Part shown: piece after piece, positions 1 to 9,153 of the stretch | Numbering within the stretch: the stretch's first letter is position 1 | Layout: each line of letters starts with the position of its first letter | From: Gemmatimonadaceae bacterium | GTDB lineage: Bacteria; Gemmatimonadota; Gemmatimonadetes; Gemmatimonadales; Gemmatimonadaceae | NCBI GenBank assembly: GCA_036504815.1 | Contig: DASXUN010000015.1 | Coordinates: forward strand, 149,073-213,072 | Length of the DNA: 64,000 nucleotides | Direction of reading: 5' to 3' | The notes under the pieces: model-generated | Told to the model about the DNA's origin: nothing | What the model saw: only the letters and a program-made list of their open reading frames with translations | Databases searched by the model: none | Translations under genes and position numbers: made by a program

Positions 1-1584
<1,584 letters not shown>

Positions 1585-1866
1585 CTACCGAGCGACTGAA
1601 GAGGGATACCCGGCGTCGGTCGTGGCACGAATCAACCGCTTGACGTCCGTCTTGACGTCGTCGTAGGTGACCACGGCCTGCTGTTTCTCGAGACTCACGA
1701 CAACCTTGGTGACGCCGTCAACCTTGGCTAGCGCCTTCTTGACGGTGATCGGGCAGGCCGCACAGGTCATCTGCGAGACCGACAAGATGACGGTGCGGGG
1801 AGCAGCCCACGCGGGGGTGGCAACGAGCGTGAGGGCGGCGATGGCGAACAGCAGCTGCTTTCTCAT
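1585..1866 (-). CDS. merP: periplasmic mercuric-ion-binding protein MerP
   Basis: 93-residue periplasmic Hg(II) carrier that hands mercury to MerT. A signal peptide (MRKQ, then a hydrophobic stretch to AWA at residue 21) precedes a heavy-metal-associated fold with the binding motif MTCAAC (Cys35, Cys38). I start at the ATG at 1866 because an AGAGG ribosome site lies 8 nt upstream, just after the merT stop; a longer in-frame extension would run through merT in another frame and lacks support. Spacing to merT is 11 nt, consistent with co-transcription from the mer operator. Length and motif are standard for the family. Confidence 0.95.
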   Translation of the reverse strand: MRKQLLFAIAALTLVATPAWAAPRTVILSVSQMTCAACPITVKKALAKVDGVTKVVVSLEKQQAVVTYDDVKTDVKRLIRATTDAGYPSSVAR

Positions 1867-1877
1867 GTGGAAGACCT

Positions 1878-2252
1878 CTAGTAAAAGAGTGGGGCAATGA
1901 ACGGAAAGGCGAACGCGATGGCCAACAGGACCACGACGGTCCAGAACAGCACGCGGTAGGCGGTCTGCACGCGCGGTATCGCGCAGACTTCCCCCGGTGC
2001 GCAGGCTGTCGGCATGCGGAAGATCCGACGCTGGGCGAATGCAACGGCCACCAGCGCCACGCCGAGGAAGAGCGGCCGGTACGGCTCCAGCCTGGTGAGC
2101 GTGCCAATCCATGCGCCGCTCACGCCAAGGGCCAGGAGCACCAGCGGTCCCAGGCAGCACGTCGAGGCGAGAATCGCTGCGAGGCCCCCGGCCACGAGCG
2201 CCGTACGTCCGGATGGTGACTCCGGCGTCTTCTCAGGTGCCACATCCAACAT
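1878..2252 (-). CDS. merT: mercuric transport protein MerT
   Basis: 124-residue inner-membrane protein importing Hg(II) from MerP to cytoplasmic MerA. Three hydrophobic segments are visible (about 18-46, 61-74, 101-122). The vicinal Cys32-Cys33 pair lies in the first membrane segment and a second pair (Cys84, Cys90 in CAPGEVC) in the loop after segment two, as in the MerT family. First gene after the mer operator and close to merP, so it should be induced by Hg(II) through MerR. Confidence 0.95.
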   Translation of the reverse strand: MLDVAPEKTPESPSGRTALVAGGLAAILASTCCLGPLVLLALGVSGAWIGTLTRLEPYRPLFLGVALVAVAFAQRRIFRMPTACAPGEVCAIPRVQTAYRVLFWTVVVLLAIAFAFPFIAPLFY

Positions 2253-2284
2253 TGCTCCCTCCGTCGCAGTGATGTATGCTGAAA

Positions 2285-2315
2285 ATCCTAGTGCCGTACC
2301 TAACTACGGAGTCAA
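2285..2315 (-). promoter_or_regulatory. mer operator-promoter (MerR-type) for merTPA
   Basis: On the minus strand TTGACT (2315-2310) and TAGGAT (2290-2285) are separated by 19 bp, the overlong spacer typical of MerR-activated promoters. Between them lies a dyad CCGTA-N6-TACGG (2294-2309). The start codon of merR on the other strand is only 7 nt from the -35 hexamer, so MerR probably represses its own divergent transcription from the same site. This is the established MerR arrangement: DNA distortion upon Hg(II) binding realigns the -35 and -10 elements. Confidence 0.92.
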
Positions 2316-2321
2316 GGGTCG

Positions 2322-2753
2322 ATGATCGCGCCACGCACGGAGTTCACCATTGGATCGTTCGCCAAGGCGGCGGGCGTGAACGTCGAGACGATTCGGTTCT
2401 ACCAGCGTCGGAAGCTCCTGCCGATGCCAGCACGGCCGTACGGTCGCATCCGACGGTATGGGACGGCAGACGTGGCGCGCGTCCGGTTCATCAAGGCCGC
2501 ACAAGGCCTGGGGTTCAGTCTCGACGAGGTGGCCGAGTTGCTGCGTCTCGACGACGGCGCGCACTGCGATGACGCCCGCGAAGCCGCCGAGGCCAAGCTT
2601 CGCGAGGTGCGCGAGAAGCTGGTCGGCCTGCGACGCATCGAGGGGGCGCTCGCGCGCCTCATCAGGACCTGCCGGGCAGGCACTGGTCGCGTCCAGTGCC
2701 CGCTCATCGACTCGCTGCGCTCCGGCGCCACTCGCGGTCGCATGGCTCAGTGA
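2322..2753 (+). CDS. merR: mercury-responsive regulator MerR
   Basis: 143-residue MerR-family activator/repressor. The N-terminal winged helix is clear ([18 protein letters not shown], residues 13-30), followed by the dimerisation helix. The three Hg(II)-ligating cysteines are at positions 82 (HCDDA), 117 and 126 ([11 protein letters not shown]), the same numbering as in classical transposon MerR proteins, which supports both the start and specificity for mercury. Divergent from merTPA across the operator. Its 3' end overlaps the convergent TlpA-like gene by 7 nt. Confidence 0.95.
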   Translation: MIAPRTEFTIGSFAKAAGVNVETIRFYQRRKLLPMPARPYGRIRRYGTADVARVRFIKAAQGLGFSLDEVAELLRLDDGAHCDDAREAAEAKLREVREKLVGLRRIEGALARLIRTCRAGTGRVQCPLIDSLRSGATRGRMAQ

Positions 2754-4285
2754 TGGTGCATGCCCATCATTGACGCATCCCTCGCCATCGGGAGGCGCTC
2801 CACCTCGGCGCGCGCCAGCGCGCGGATGGCGGCCACCTGCTCGGGACCGGCGTAGCCGATCCAGCGTCGGATCACGTGTCCCTCGGCGTCCACGAGCGCC
2901 GTGATGGGCATGCCCGGCGCATGCAGCAGGTCTCGCACGCGTCCACGACCCAGCGCGACCGGAAATGCATATCCGCCCGCCGCCAGGAAGCGCCGGGCCG
3001 CCTCCACGTCGACGTCGTCGTTGAGCGACAGGAACGCGAAACCCGGTCCCGTCAATGCGTGCTGCAGCGAGTCGAGCGCCGGCATCTCGGCTCGACAGGG
3101 CTCGCACCAGCTGGCCCAGACGTTCACCAGCGAGACACGCCCGCGGAAATCGGCACTGCGGACGGAATCTCCGGCGAGGCGTGGCAGAGCGAACGCAGGC
3201 CACGGCTTACGTTCCCGTGGCGGCGCTCCCGCCAGCAAGGCCACGGCATCGAGCTGGTAGACCCGTCCGGACTCATCCGCCGCGAGCGTCGGGATGGCCG
3301 TGTCAAACTCCACCGTGCGCCGCACGACGCCACTCTCAAGGTCGATGACGTCAAGGCGACTGCGCTGGGTGGTGTAGCCGGGAGTGCTCAGCACGTAGAG
3401 GCGGCCGTCGGGCCCCACACGCGCACCGAGGTTCACGGGTGAGTAGTCGACGACGGCTCGCCCGTGGTCGATCTCGAACCGGGGCTCCTTGGTACTCTGG
3501 GGCAGTCCGCGGTGGGCCACCCATAGAGTCTCGCCCGCGAACGACAGCGCGATGACCTCGTCGCGGATGAACGGCGCCAGCACCAAGGCCCGCGGCGCGA
3601 TGGCCAGGGCGCCGGCGTTGGCGAGGTCCAGCAGGAGCACGTGAGCCGGGGTGATGGCTCGGCCCAAGGTCCCGCCCACGGCCCCGCTCGCATCGCGGAA
3701 CTCCAGCAACGGCTCCTCTCCGCTCGGCAGGAATGAGCCGAAATGCTGCGACGAACGCACGAGCCACGGTGAGCCGCCCCGGCCGTCGCTGACGATCGAC
3801 GGGTAGGTCAATGTGCTCTTGGGCAGCGGATGCAGCTCACCGGTGACGTCAGCGCGGTACAGTGCGCCGGTGGCGTCGGAGAGCCACAACCCGTCCCCGG
3901 GTGCCGCACTGACGCTCACCCAGTCGCGTCCCTCGCCACGCACGCGACGGTACGTCGGGCGAAGCCGCGCATCGAACATCACGACGCCGCCGCTGGCGTC
4001 GAGCGCCAGCACGCCTCCCGAAGCGGGCGCGGTCGCACGACCATCGAACCAGAGCAACTCGGCCCCGGCGGCGGGGGGCGCGGTGTCCACGATCAACCGT
4101 GCGGGCGGCTGCGTGGTGAACACGTGCCGCACGCCCGCGATGATCTCCACCCGTGGCTTCGATGCGCTGAGGAAGGTCTCGATCGGCCCGCGGTCGACGC
4201 CCGCCGGAGACCGGCGGGCCGCGAGCATCGCGCCGCCGAGTCCAAGCAGCGACACCCCGCTCACGACCCACCGGTTCCAGGTCAT
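2747..4285 (-). CDS. membrane-anchored TlpA-type thioredoxin with N-terminal propeller-like domain
   Basis: 512-residue protein, function not assigned. A single N-terminal membrane segment (about 5-21) should place it outside the inner membrane. Residues about 30-350 are rich in short beta-strand and Gly/Asp repeats resembling a beta-propeller or 6-bladed scaffold, though no family is recognised with certainty. The C-terminal part is a TlpA/ResA-like thiol-disulphide oxidoreductase with active site WCEPC (Cys394, Cys397) and a cis-Pro-like GMPIT segment. The tail ends in a Met/His cluster (MMGMHHH), suggesting metal binding. I start at ATG 4285, 4 nt after the upstream gene's stop; a longer frame to 4336 overlaps that gene. 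It may reduce periplasmic thiols under metal stress (inference). Confidence 0.8.
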   Translation of the reverse strand: MTWNRWVVSGVSLLGLGGAMLAARRSPAGVDRGPIETFLSASKPRVEIIAGVRHVFTTQPPARLIVDTAPPAAGAELLWFDGRATAPASGGVLALDASGGVVMFDARLRPTYRRVRGEGRDWVSVSAAPGDGLWLSDATGALYRADVTGELHPLPKSTLTYPSIVSDGRGGSPWLVRSSQHFGSFLPSGEEPLLEFRDASGAVGGTLGRAITPAHVLLLDLANAGALAIAPRALVLAPFIRDEVIALSFAGETLWVAHRGLPQSTKEPRFEIDHGRAVVDYSPVNLGARVGPDGRLYVLSTPGYTTQRSRLDVIDLESGVVRRTVEFDTAIPTLAADESGRVYQLDAVALLAGAPPRERKPWPAFALPRLAGDSVRSADFRGRVSLVNVWASWCEPCRAEMPALDSLQHALTGPGFAFLSLNDDVDVEAARRFLAAGGYAFPVALGRGRVRDLLHAPGMPITALVDAEGHVIRRWIGYAGPEQVAAIRALARAEVERLPMARDASMMGMHHH

Positions 4286-4289
4286 CGGA

Positions 4290-4682
4290 CTACTGCGCCG
4301 GCGCGATCGACGCGATTTGGATGGCCGTTGCGCCACCGGCGGCGAAGGCCTTGCCCGAAATCTTCACGCGCTGCTCGGCGAACTCCTTCAGGCGGCCATT
4401 TTGGCCGTCACCCGGCATGCCGGCCGAGGCCGGGATGTACAGCTTGCCGTCGTCCGTGAGGATGGCGAGCGGCAGGCCGCGGTCGCCGCAAACCTGCGCG
4501 CACATGCGGTGATCCTTGCCCGTCAGCCCCTGCCCGAACTTGCATGAGACGTCGATGACCGTGCCGCTCACGGTGACGTCCTTGCCAGCGGGGGCTTTCA
4601 TCATGCCAGTGCCTTGCGCCGTGCCCAGCGCCGGCAGGCCGATTATCAGCGCGCCGGCAACGATCCGCAGCTTCCGAAACAT
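4290..4682 (-). CDS. secreted Cys-containing protein of unknown function
   Basis: 130 residues with a signal peptide (MFRKLRIVAGALIIGLPALG). The start at 4682 is fixed by a strong AGGAGG 4 nt upstream. The mature part contains VTVSGTVIDVSC, then a conserved-looking HRMCAQVCGDRGLPLAIL segment and a short beta-rich tail with KISGKAF. It resembles an uncharacterised group of small exported proteins with GTVxDxxC and CAxxC features; an OB-like fold is my guess only. It is 4 nt upstream of the TlpA-like gene and downstream of a thioredoxin gene, so a role in extracytoplasmic thiol or metal chemistry is plausible. Three cysteines are available for disulphide exchange or metal ligation. Confidence 0.72.
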   Translation of the reverse strand: MFRKLRIVAGALIIGLPALGTAQGTGMMKAPAGKDVTVSGTVIDVSCKFGQGLTGKDHRMCAQVCGDRGLPLAILTDDGKLYIPASAGMPGDGQNGRLKEFAEQRVKISGKAFAAGGATAIQIASIAPAQ

Positions 4683-4858
4683 GGTTCCTCCTGAGTGGTG
4701 AGCCGTTCTCGCCAGGTGGCCATCCGGGTAAGGCACGCAGGCGTCCGATGGTTCCGCGCGACGGTGCGCGCCCCTCATCGAAGTCAGCTCTCGACGTGCC
4801 GACGACACGCTTTCACCCGGAACGCCGCCGGCCAGAACGAACGCCGCCCGGTGCGCCA

Positions 4859-5197
4859 CTAGCTGGCCGGCGTCGCGAGATGCCGTTCGATGCGGGTCGT
4901 GAACGCCGCCACGGGCTGGGCGCCGACCATCTGGTCCACCAGCGCGCCATCGCGGAAGAAGAGGACAGTGGGAATCGACCGCACACCGAATCGCTCGGCC
5001 GTCCCCGGGTTGGCGTCGAAGTCGAGCTTGCTCACGAGCACGCGCCCGTCAAACTGCCTGGCGAGAGACTCGATGGTGGGCGCGAGCGCACGGCACGGGG
5101 CGCACCAGCTCGCCCAGACGTCGACGAGGGCGAGCCCTTCGTGCTGTTCGATGGTGCTCGGGAAGGTCGCGTCAGTAACGGTGGTGGCGGCGGACAT
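4859..5197 (-). CDS. trxA: thioredoxin
   Basis: 112-residue cytoplasmic thioredoxin. The active site WCAPC (Cys32, Cys35) follows VDVWAS; cis-Pro is in RSIPTVLFF. I start at ATG 5197, which has GGAG 7-9 nt upstream, not at the in-frame codon at 5236. Length is normal for free thioredoxins. It lies 62 nt downstream of the AhpD-family candidate selenoprotein on the same strand and is the obvious electron donor for it (inference from position; AhpD-type enzymes are known to depend on thiol relays). Upstream of the secreted and TlpA-like genes, with a 176-nt gap containing no gene. Confidence 0.88.
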   Translation of the reverse strand: MSAATTVTDATFPSTIEQHEGLALVDVWASWCAPCRALAPTIESLARQFDGRVLVSKLDFDANPGTAERFGVRSIPTVLFFRDGALVDQMVGAQPVAAFTTRIERHLATPAS

Positions 5198-5259
5198 CGG
5201 GTCTCCTGAAGGGTTGGCTTGCCCTTCCAAGACCACGCAACGCCGCGAAGTTCCGCGGC

Positions 5260-5805
5260 CTATGCGCCGTCACTCTCGAGCGGCAGGCGCACACCTTCCG
5301 CCAGGCGGTTCACGAAGTTGAAGTACGCGGTGATGGCGACAACGTCGTGAACGCCCTCGTCGCCAAGCCCGGCCTCTCGCAGCGATGCCGCATCCGCATC
5401 CGTGAGGCGCGCCGGCAACTCGGTCAGGTGAATGGCGAAATCGGCCAGCACGCGCCAGCGCGGTGGCATCGCCGCCCCGCGCGGATCCGCGAGGATCTCG
5501 TTGACGAGCGGCGCATCAGCGGTCAGCGCACGGAGAGCCTCTCCGTGATGATGCATTCAATACCGGCATCCGTTCACGGACGACACCACGGTCGCGATCA
5601 TCTCGCGCTCGGGGCGCGTCAGCTCCGATTGGGAGAACATGAGCTCCCGATAGAGGTCGAGGTGGGCCAGCATCGCCGCCGGTCGCGTGGCGTGCACCTT
5701 CAGGATGTTCGAGACCTTGCCGCGTGTTCCCGCGACGCGCGCGAACGCCTCGCGCAGGGCCCCCGTGGCGGTGCCGGTTTCGGGCAGTGGAATCCAGCTG
5801 GTCAT
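5260..5805 (-). CDS. candidate AhpD-family selenoprotein (in-frame TGA read as Sec)
   Basis: Two adjacent open frames (5805-5557 and 5556-5260) are in the same frame and separated only by one TGA at 5559-5557. Read through, they give 181 residues of the AhpD/carboxymuconolactone-decarboxylase-like, peroxidase-related family. The TGA replaces the second Cys of the active-site motif: Cys80-Arg-Tyr-[TGA83]-Met-His-His-His87-Gly-Glu. In the neighbouring paralogue at 5934-6542 the same region is Cys83-Ala-Tyr-Cys86-Leu-Ala-Ala-His90, with identical Cys-x-x-Cys-x3-His spacing. No other lesion is seen, and the downstream half keeps the family pattern (WRVLADFAIHLTELPARLT). An 8-bp hairpin lies 9 nt past the TGA. 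Alternative: a recent nonsense mutation, leaving an 82-residue fragment. Selenocysteine machinery is not in this window. Confidence 0.75.
5529..5547 (-). promoter_or_regulatory. SECIS-like hairpin just after the in-frame TGA
   Basis: On the mRNA strand, 9 nt after TGA (5559-5557), CACGGAGA pairs perfectly with TCTCCGTG around a GGC loop (8-bp stem, 3-nt loop, 5547 down to 5529). Known bacterial SECIS elements lie inside the coding sequence right after the UGA, with a small apical loop beginning with G about 16-37 nt downstream. Here the loop is 18-20 nt from the UGA and starts with GG. The fit is by eye; a SelB-binding bulge cannot be verified. Confidence 0.6.
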
Positions 5806-5933
5806 GTGGAGTCACTCGCAATCGATGAATGGAAGCAGTGCTCGCGGAACCAATTTGCGTCGCACGGCCTTGCCCCGACAGGAAGGACTCATCGCACAGG
5901 CGAAGTTCCATCACTCTCAAGGAGCCAGGACCG

Positions 5934-6542
5934 ATGGCAGAACCCTATCACCTCACCCTACCACCCGTTGCCGCGACCGCAGCCCCGCCCGCCGTGGACG
6001 CCCTCTACGAGCGCTCGCGCCAGGCCAGCCGGATGGTGCCGAACATGTACACGTTCATGGCCAATGCCCCGGGCCTGCTCGAGACGTACATGGACGGATA
6101 CAACCGCTTCCGCGCGGAGTCGGGCTTCAGCGCGATCGAGCAGGAGGTCGTCTTCCTGGCGATTTCTCGCGAACACGAGTGCGCGTACTGCCTCGCGGCG
6201 CACAGCCTCGTGGCCGACGTCATGTCCAAGGTGCCGCGCGCCGTGACCGACGCCATTCGCGACGATGCGACCGTCCCGGATGAGCGGCTTGCCGTACTGG
6301 CGAGCTTCGTGCGTCACCTCGTCTCCACGCGCGGACGGCCCGAGGATGACCAGGCCCGCGCCTTCCTCGCCGCCGGTTTCACGGAACGGCAGATTCTCTA
6401 CCTGATACTCTCCATCGCCGTGAAGACCATCAGCAACTACACCAACCACCTGTGCGAGACACCGGTGGATGCGGCCTTCAAAGTGCGCGAGTGGGGCGTG
6501 TACCGCGCCGCGCAGGCCGTCGTCGAGGCCGCTCGCCGGTAG
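5934..6542 (+). CDS. AhpD/carboxymuconolactone decarboxylase-family protein
   Basis: 202 residues. The active-site motif EHECAYCLAAH (Cys83, Cys86, His90) is that of AhpD-like alkylhydroperoxidase/CMD-fold proteins, which reduce peroxides or relay electrons through the Cys pair. The start at 5934 has AAGGAG 9 nt upstream; a longer frame to 5829 lacks such a signal. It diverges from the candidate selenoprotein across a 128-bp spacer, so the two may share regulation. The pair makes a natural comparison: one paralogue has CxxC, the other CxxU. Physiological substrate unknown. Confidence 0.85.
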   Translation: MAEPYHLTLPPVAATAAPPAVDALYERSRQASRMVPNMYTFMANAPGLLETYMDGYNRFRAESGFSAIEQEVVFLAISREHECAYCLAAHSLVADVMSKVPRAVTDAIRDDATVPDERLAVLASFVRHLVSTRGRPEDDQARAFLAAGFTERQILYLILSIAVKTISNYTNHLCETPVDAAFKVREWGVYRAAQAVVEAARR

Positions 6543-6568
6543 TCCGCGACCCCCTACGGTGGGCACGT

Positions 6569-6602
6569 CGCGAGGCTCGCTGCGGTCAGCGCGAGCCTCG
6601 CG
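6569..6602 (+). terminator. perfect 12-bp hairpin after the CMD gene
   Basis: CGCGAGGCTCGC (6569-6580) and GCGAGCCTCGCG (6591-6602) form a perfect 12-bp stem with a 10-nt loop, 27 nt after the stop at 6542. There is no clean T-tract (TTCTCG follows), so it may act with Rho or simply protect the transcript end. Confidence 0.5.
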
Positions 6603-6725
6603 TTCTCGTGCCGCTGGTCTGCGGCACGTCAATGACAAGCGGCCGGACCACAATACCCCTCAGGAGCGGCCCGGCGTGTCGCTGCTGCACGACATCAGCA
6701 ACGTGACCGAAACCGACGAGGCAGC

Positions 6726-6908
6726 CTACCGCGCCGCGATCAGCGACAGGTCCTCGACGAGACGCTCCACCAGGTCGAGGCGTTGCACCAGCATGTGCCG
6801 GAATTCCTTCGCGTCCGTGCGCGCCACTTCCCGCCGAAGCGTCGGCAGATAGTCGTGCAGCACGTCGTGGAGGTCGTGCGCCTCCTGATCAGTCAGGTGA
6901 ATCTGCAT
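6726..6908 (-). CDS. small conserved-type protein, 60 residues, unknown function
   Basis: A 60-residue charged, helical protein (MQIHLTDQEAHDLHDVLHDY at the start; later FRHMLVQRLDLVERLVEDL). The start at 6908 is preceded by GGGAGGGACC, a good ribosome-binding site. The composition (many Leu, Asp, Glu, His, Arg with regular spacing) suggests two amphipathic helices, perhaps a dimeric helical hairpin. No signal peptide or cysteine. No close functional partner: the TonB-domain gene 46 nt away on the same strand is upstream-oriented relative to nothing obvious. Probably cytoplasmic; no function can be given. Confidence 0.65.
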   Translation of the reverse strand: MQIHLTDQEAHDLHDVLHDYLPTLRREVARTDAKEFRHMLVQRLDLVERLVEDLSLIAAR

Positions 6909-6953
6909 GGTCCCTCCCGAAAGCGCGCGGGACCGCGGTGGACCGGCGCGCTG

Positions 6954-7649
6954 CTATGCGATCTGTCCCTTGGGTTTCTGGAGCCTGAACGCGAAGGCCT
7001 GCTCGACCAGCAGCCGCACGGGATGTCCGTCAATGCTCGCCGGCCGGTACTTCATCCGCGGCATGGCCGCGATCACGGCCTTGGCGAACGCCGAGTGGGT
7101 GGCGGAGATCACGCGCACCGTGGACATGTCGATCGTCCCCGTCGAGTCGACGACGAACCGCAGCACGGTGCTGCCCTCGAGCTTGCGGGCGGCCATCGCC
7201 GTGGGGTACTCCGGACCCTCGCTCGTGGGGTCGACGACGGCGATGGAATCGACTTCCACCGTGCTGAAGGCGTTGTCGCCGACGCCCGGCTCGACGGACT
7301 CCGACTCCGAGGGGAGCGGCGCGAAGATGATGCCCTCGTGTGCGCCCACGCCCTGTCCGCCGGCGCCCGGCTGACCGTCACGCCAGCGCGGCGTCTCATC
7401 GCCGGTGGTGCGCGCGTCGCGCGGGGCCGATGCGCTCAACTGGCCGGGCTTCAACGGACCGATGTCGCGCCGCGCGGGATACAGGTACTGCACCGTCTCC
7501 TCGATCATGCCGGCCACGGCATTGACCATGCGTTCGCCCGTCATCGCGAGGACGACGACCGCGCCCGCGTGCAGCACGACGCTCAGGCTCGTCGCGATTA
7601 GCGACCGCTGCGGGCGCTGCACATCTGATAGTAGCAGATGCATGCTCAT
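6954..7649 (-). CDS. TonB C-terminal-domain protein
   Basis: 231 residues. A membrane segment (SLSVVLHAGAVVVLAM, about residues 20-35) anchors it in the inner membrane. A Pro/Gly-rich linker follows, then a C-terminal TonB-like domain (YPTAMAARKLEGSTVLRFVV, then AAMPRMKYRPASIDGHPVR). Such proteins normally couple inner-membrane energy to outer-membrane receptors, but no ExbB/ExbD or receptor gene is nearby, so this may be an orphan transducer or signalling derivative. I prefer the ATG at 7649; the start at 7781 would add an Arg-rich stretch, and 7643 is also possible. It ends 45 nt before the small 60-residue gene on the same strand. Confidence 0.78.
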   Translation of the reverse strand: MSMHLLLSDVQRPQRSLIATSLSVVLHAGAVVVLAMTGERMVNAVAGMIEETVQYLYPARRDIGPLKPGQLSASAPRDARTTGDETPRWRDGQPGAGGQGVGAHEGIIFAPLPSESESVEPGVGDNAFSTVEVDSIAVVDPTSEGPEYPTAMAARKLEGSTVLRFVVDSTGTIDMSTVRVISATHSAFAKAVIAAMPRMKYRPASIDGHPVRLLVEQAFAFRLQKPKGQIA

Positions 7650-7839
7650 CACCGAGAAGGGGGGGGGCCGGTCGTGCGTCCTTCCCCTTACAGCGTTGCG
7701 CTCGCGGAGGTTTCCGTCAAGCCCCCGAACGCCGCCCCGGCATGCGGCCAGCGCCCGTCCGCGGTACGGCTCGGGCGCCACCGCGGTATCTTACAATGAT
7801 CCTCGGTCCGTCTCCCCCCGTTCCCTGCCCTGACGCCCG

Positions 7840-9153
7840 ATGCCCCGACCCGAGATTGACCTGACCACTTCCGCTCGCCTGGCGGGCGGCTCCCGGGTGT
7901 CGGCGATGGCCGCCGGGCTCGTCGGTTCCGAGATCCTCAAGATCGCCGCCGAGATTCGCGCCATGGTTCGCAAGGGCGCGCCCATCTGCAACCTCACGGT
8001 CGGCGACTTCGATCCGGCGCAGTTCCCGATCCCCACCGCGCTTCGCGACGCGGTCACCGCGGCCTATGCCCGCGGCGAAACGAACTACCCTCCGGCCGAT
8101 GGCGTGCTCGATCTCCGCGAGGCGGTGCAGGCGTATTACCGGCGCGAGCTGGGACTGAGCTATCCGCTGGAGTCGATCCTCATCACCGGCGGTGCCCGGC
8201 CGGTGCTCTACAGCATCTACCGCGCGCTCGTCGACCCGGGAGATCGCGTCGTCTATCCGCTGCCGTCGTGGAACAACAACCACTACGTGCACCTAATGGG
8301 TGCGCAGGGCGTGCCGGTGCCGTGCACGAGCGCCAACCGGTTCCTCCCCTCGGCGGAGGAGCTGGCACCGGCGCTGCCGGGGGCGCGGCTCCTCTGCCTG
8401 AACTCGCCCCTCAACCCGACGGGCACCGCGATCACCGCCGACGCGCTGTCGCAGATTTGCCGGGCGGTCCTCGCGGAGAATCGTCGCCGCGAAGGGACCG
8501 GTGAACGGCCGCTCTTCCTGATGTACGATCACATCTACTGGCCGCTGTGCGTCGGCGAGACGCGGCACGTGACCCCGCCGGAACTCGAGCCGGCGATGGC
8601 GCAGTACACGGTCTTCGTGGACGGCATCTCGAAGGCGTTCGCGGCCACGGGCCTCCGCGTGGGCTGGGCGGTGGGCCCCACCGACATCATCGCCCGCATG
8701 GCGGCGATCGTGGGACATATCGGCGCCTGGGCGCCACGCCCGGAACAGTTAGCGAGCGCGGCCTTCCTCAATGATCTCGCCGCGCAGGAGGAGTTTCGCG
8801 CGGTCTTCATCCCGGGGATCCAGCGGCGACTCGACGCGCTCTATCGCAGCCTCGAGCAGATGCGCGCGCGCGGACTGCCGGTGGAGGCGCTGCCGCCACA
8901 GGGCGCGATCTACCTGACCGCACGCATCGCGCCCTTTGGCAAGCGTACGGCCGAAGGGAAGCGGCTCGCGACCAACGAAGACATCCGGCAATGGATGCTC
9001 GCCGAGGCGCAGGTTGGCGTGGTGCCGTTCCAGGCGTTCGGTGTTCCCGAGGAGAGTGGCTGGTTCCGACTCAGCGTCGGGGCGGCGAGCGAAGCGGCGA
9101 TCGCGGACGCGATGCCGCGGCTGGAACGGGCGCTGGCGGGATTGGGCGAGTGA
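7840..9153 (+). CDS. class I/II PLP-dependent aminotransferase
   Basis: 437 residues of fold-type I aminotransferase (aspartate aminotransferase superfamily). Visible landmarks are the NSPLNPTG loop (188-195), Asp230 contacting the pyridine nitrogen, and the Schiff-base Lys265 in DGISKAFAATGLRVGW. The amino donor cannot be read from sequence; the closest general resemblance is to aspartate/aromatic aminotransferases. The stop overlaps the GTG of the next gene by 4 nt, so translation is probably coupled to a large secreted lipoprotein, an odd partnership for a metabolic enzyme. Confidence 0.85.
   Translation: MPRPEIDLTTSARLAGGSRVSAMAAGLVGSEILKIAAEIRAMVRKGAPICNLTVGDFDPAQFPIPTALRDAVTAAYARGETNYPPADGVLDLREAVQAYYRRELGLSYPLESILITGGARPVLYSIYRALVDPGDRVVYPLPSWNNNHYVHLMGAQGVPVPCTSANRFLPSAEELAPALPGARLLCLNSPLNPTGTAITADALSQICRAVLAENRRREGTGERPLFLMYDHIYWPLCVGETRHVTPPELEPAMAQYTVFVDGISKAFAATGLRVGWAVGPTDIIARMAAIVGHIGAWAPRPEQLASAAFLNDLAAQEEFRAVFIPGIQRRLDALYRSLEQMRARGLPVEALPPQGAIYLTARIAPFGKRTAEGKRLATNEDIRQWMLAEAQVGVVPFQAFGVPEESGWFRLSVGAASEAAIADAMPRLERALAGLGE

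Noticed and set aside
5557..5559. Pseudogene or frameshift in the AhpD-family gene
   Set aside because: The two halves are in the same frame with no other stop, the TGA is exactly at an active-site Cys codon, and a SECIS-like hairpin follows; chance nonsense mutation is possible but less likely.
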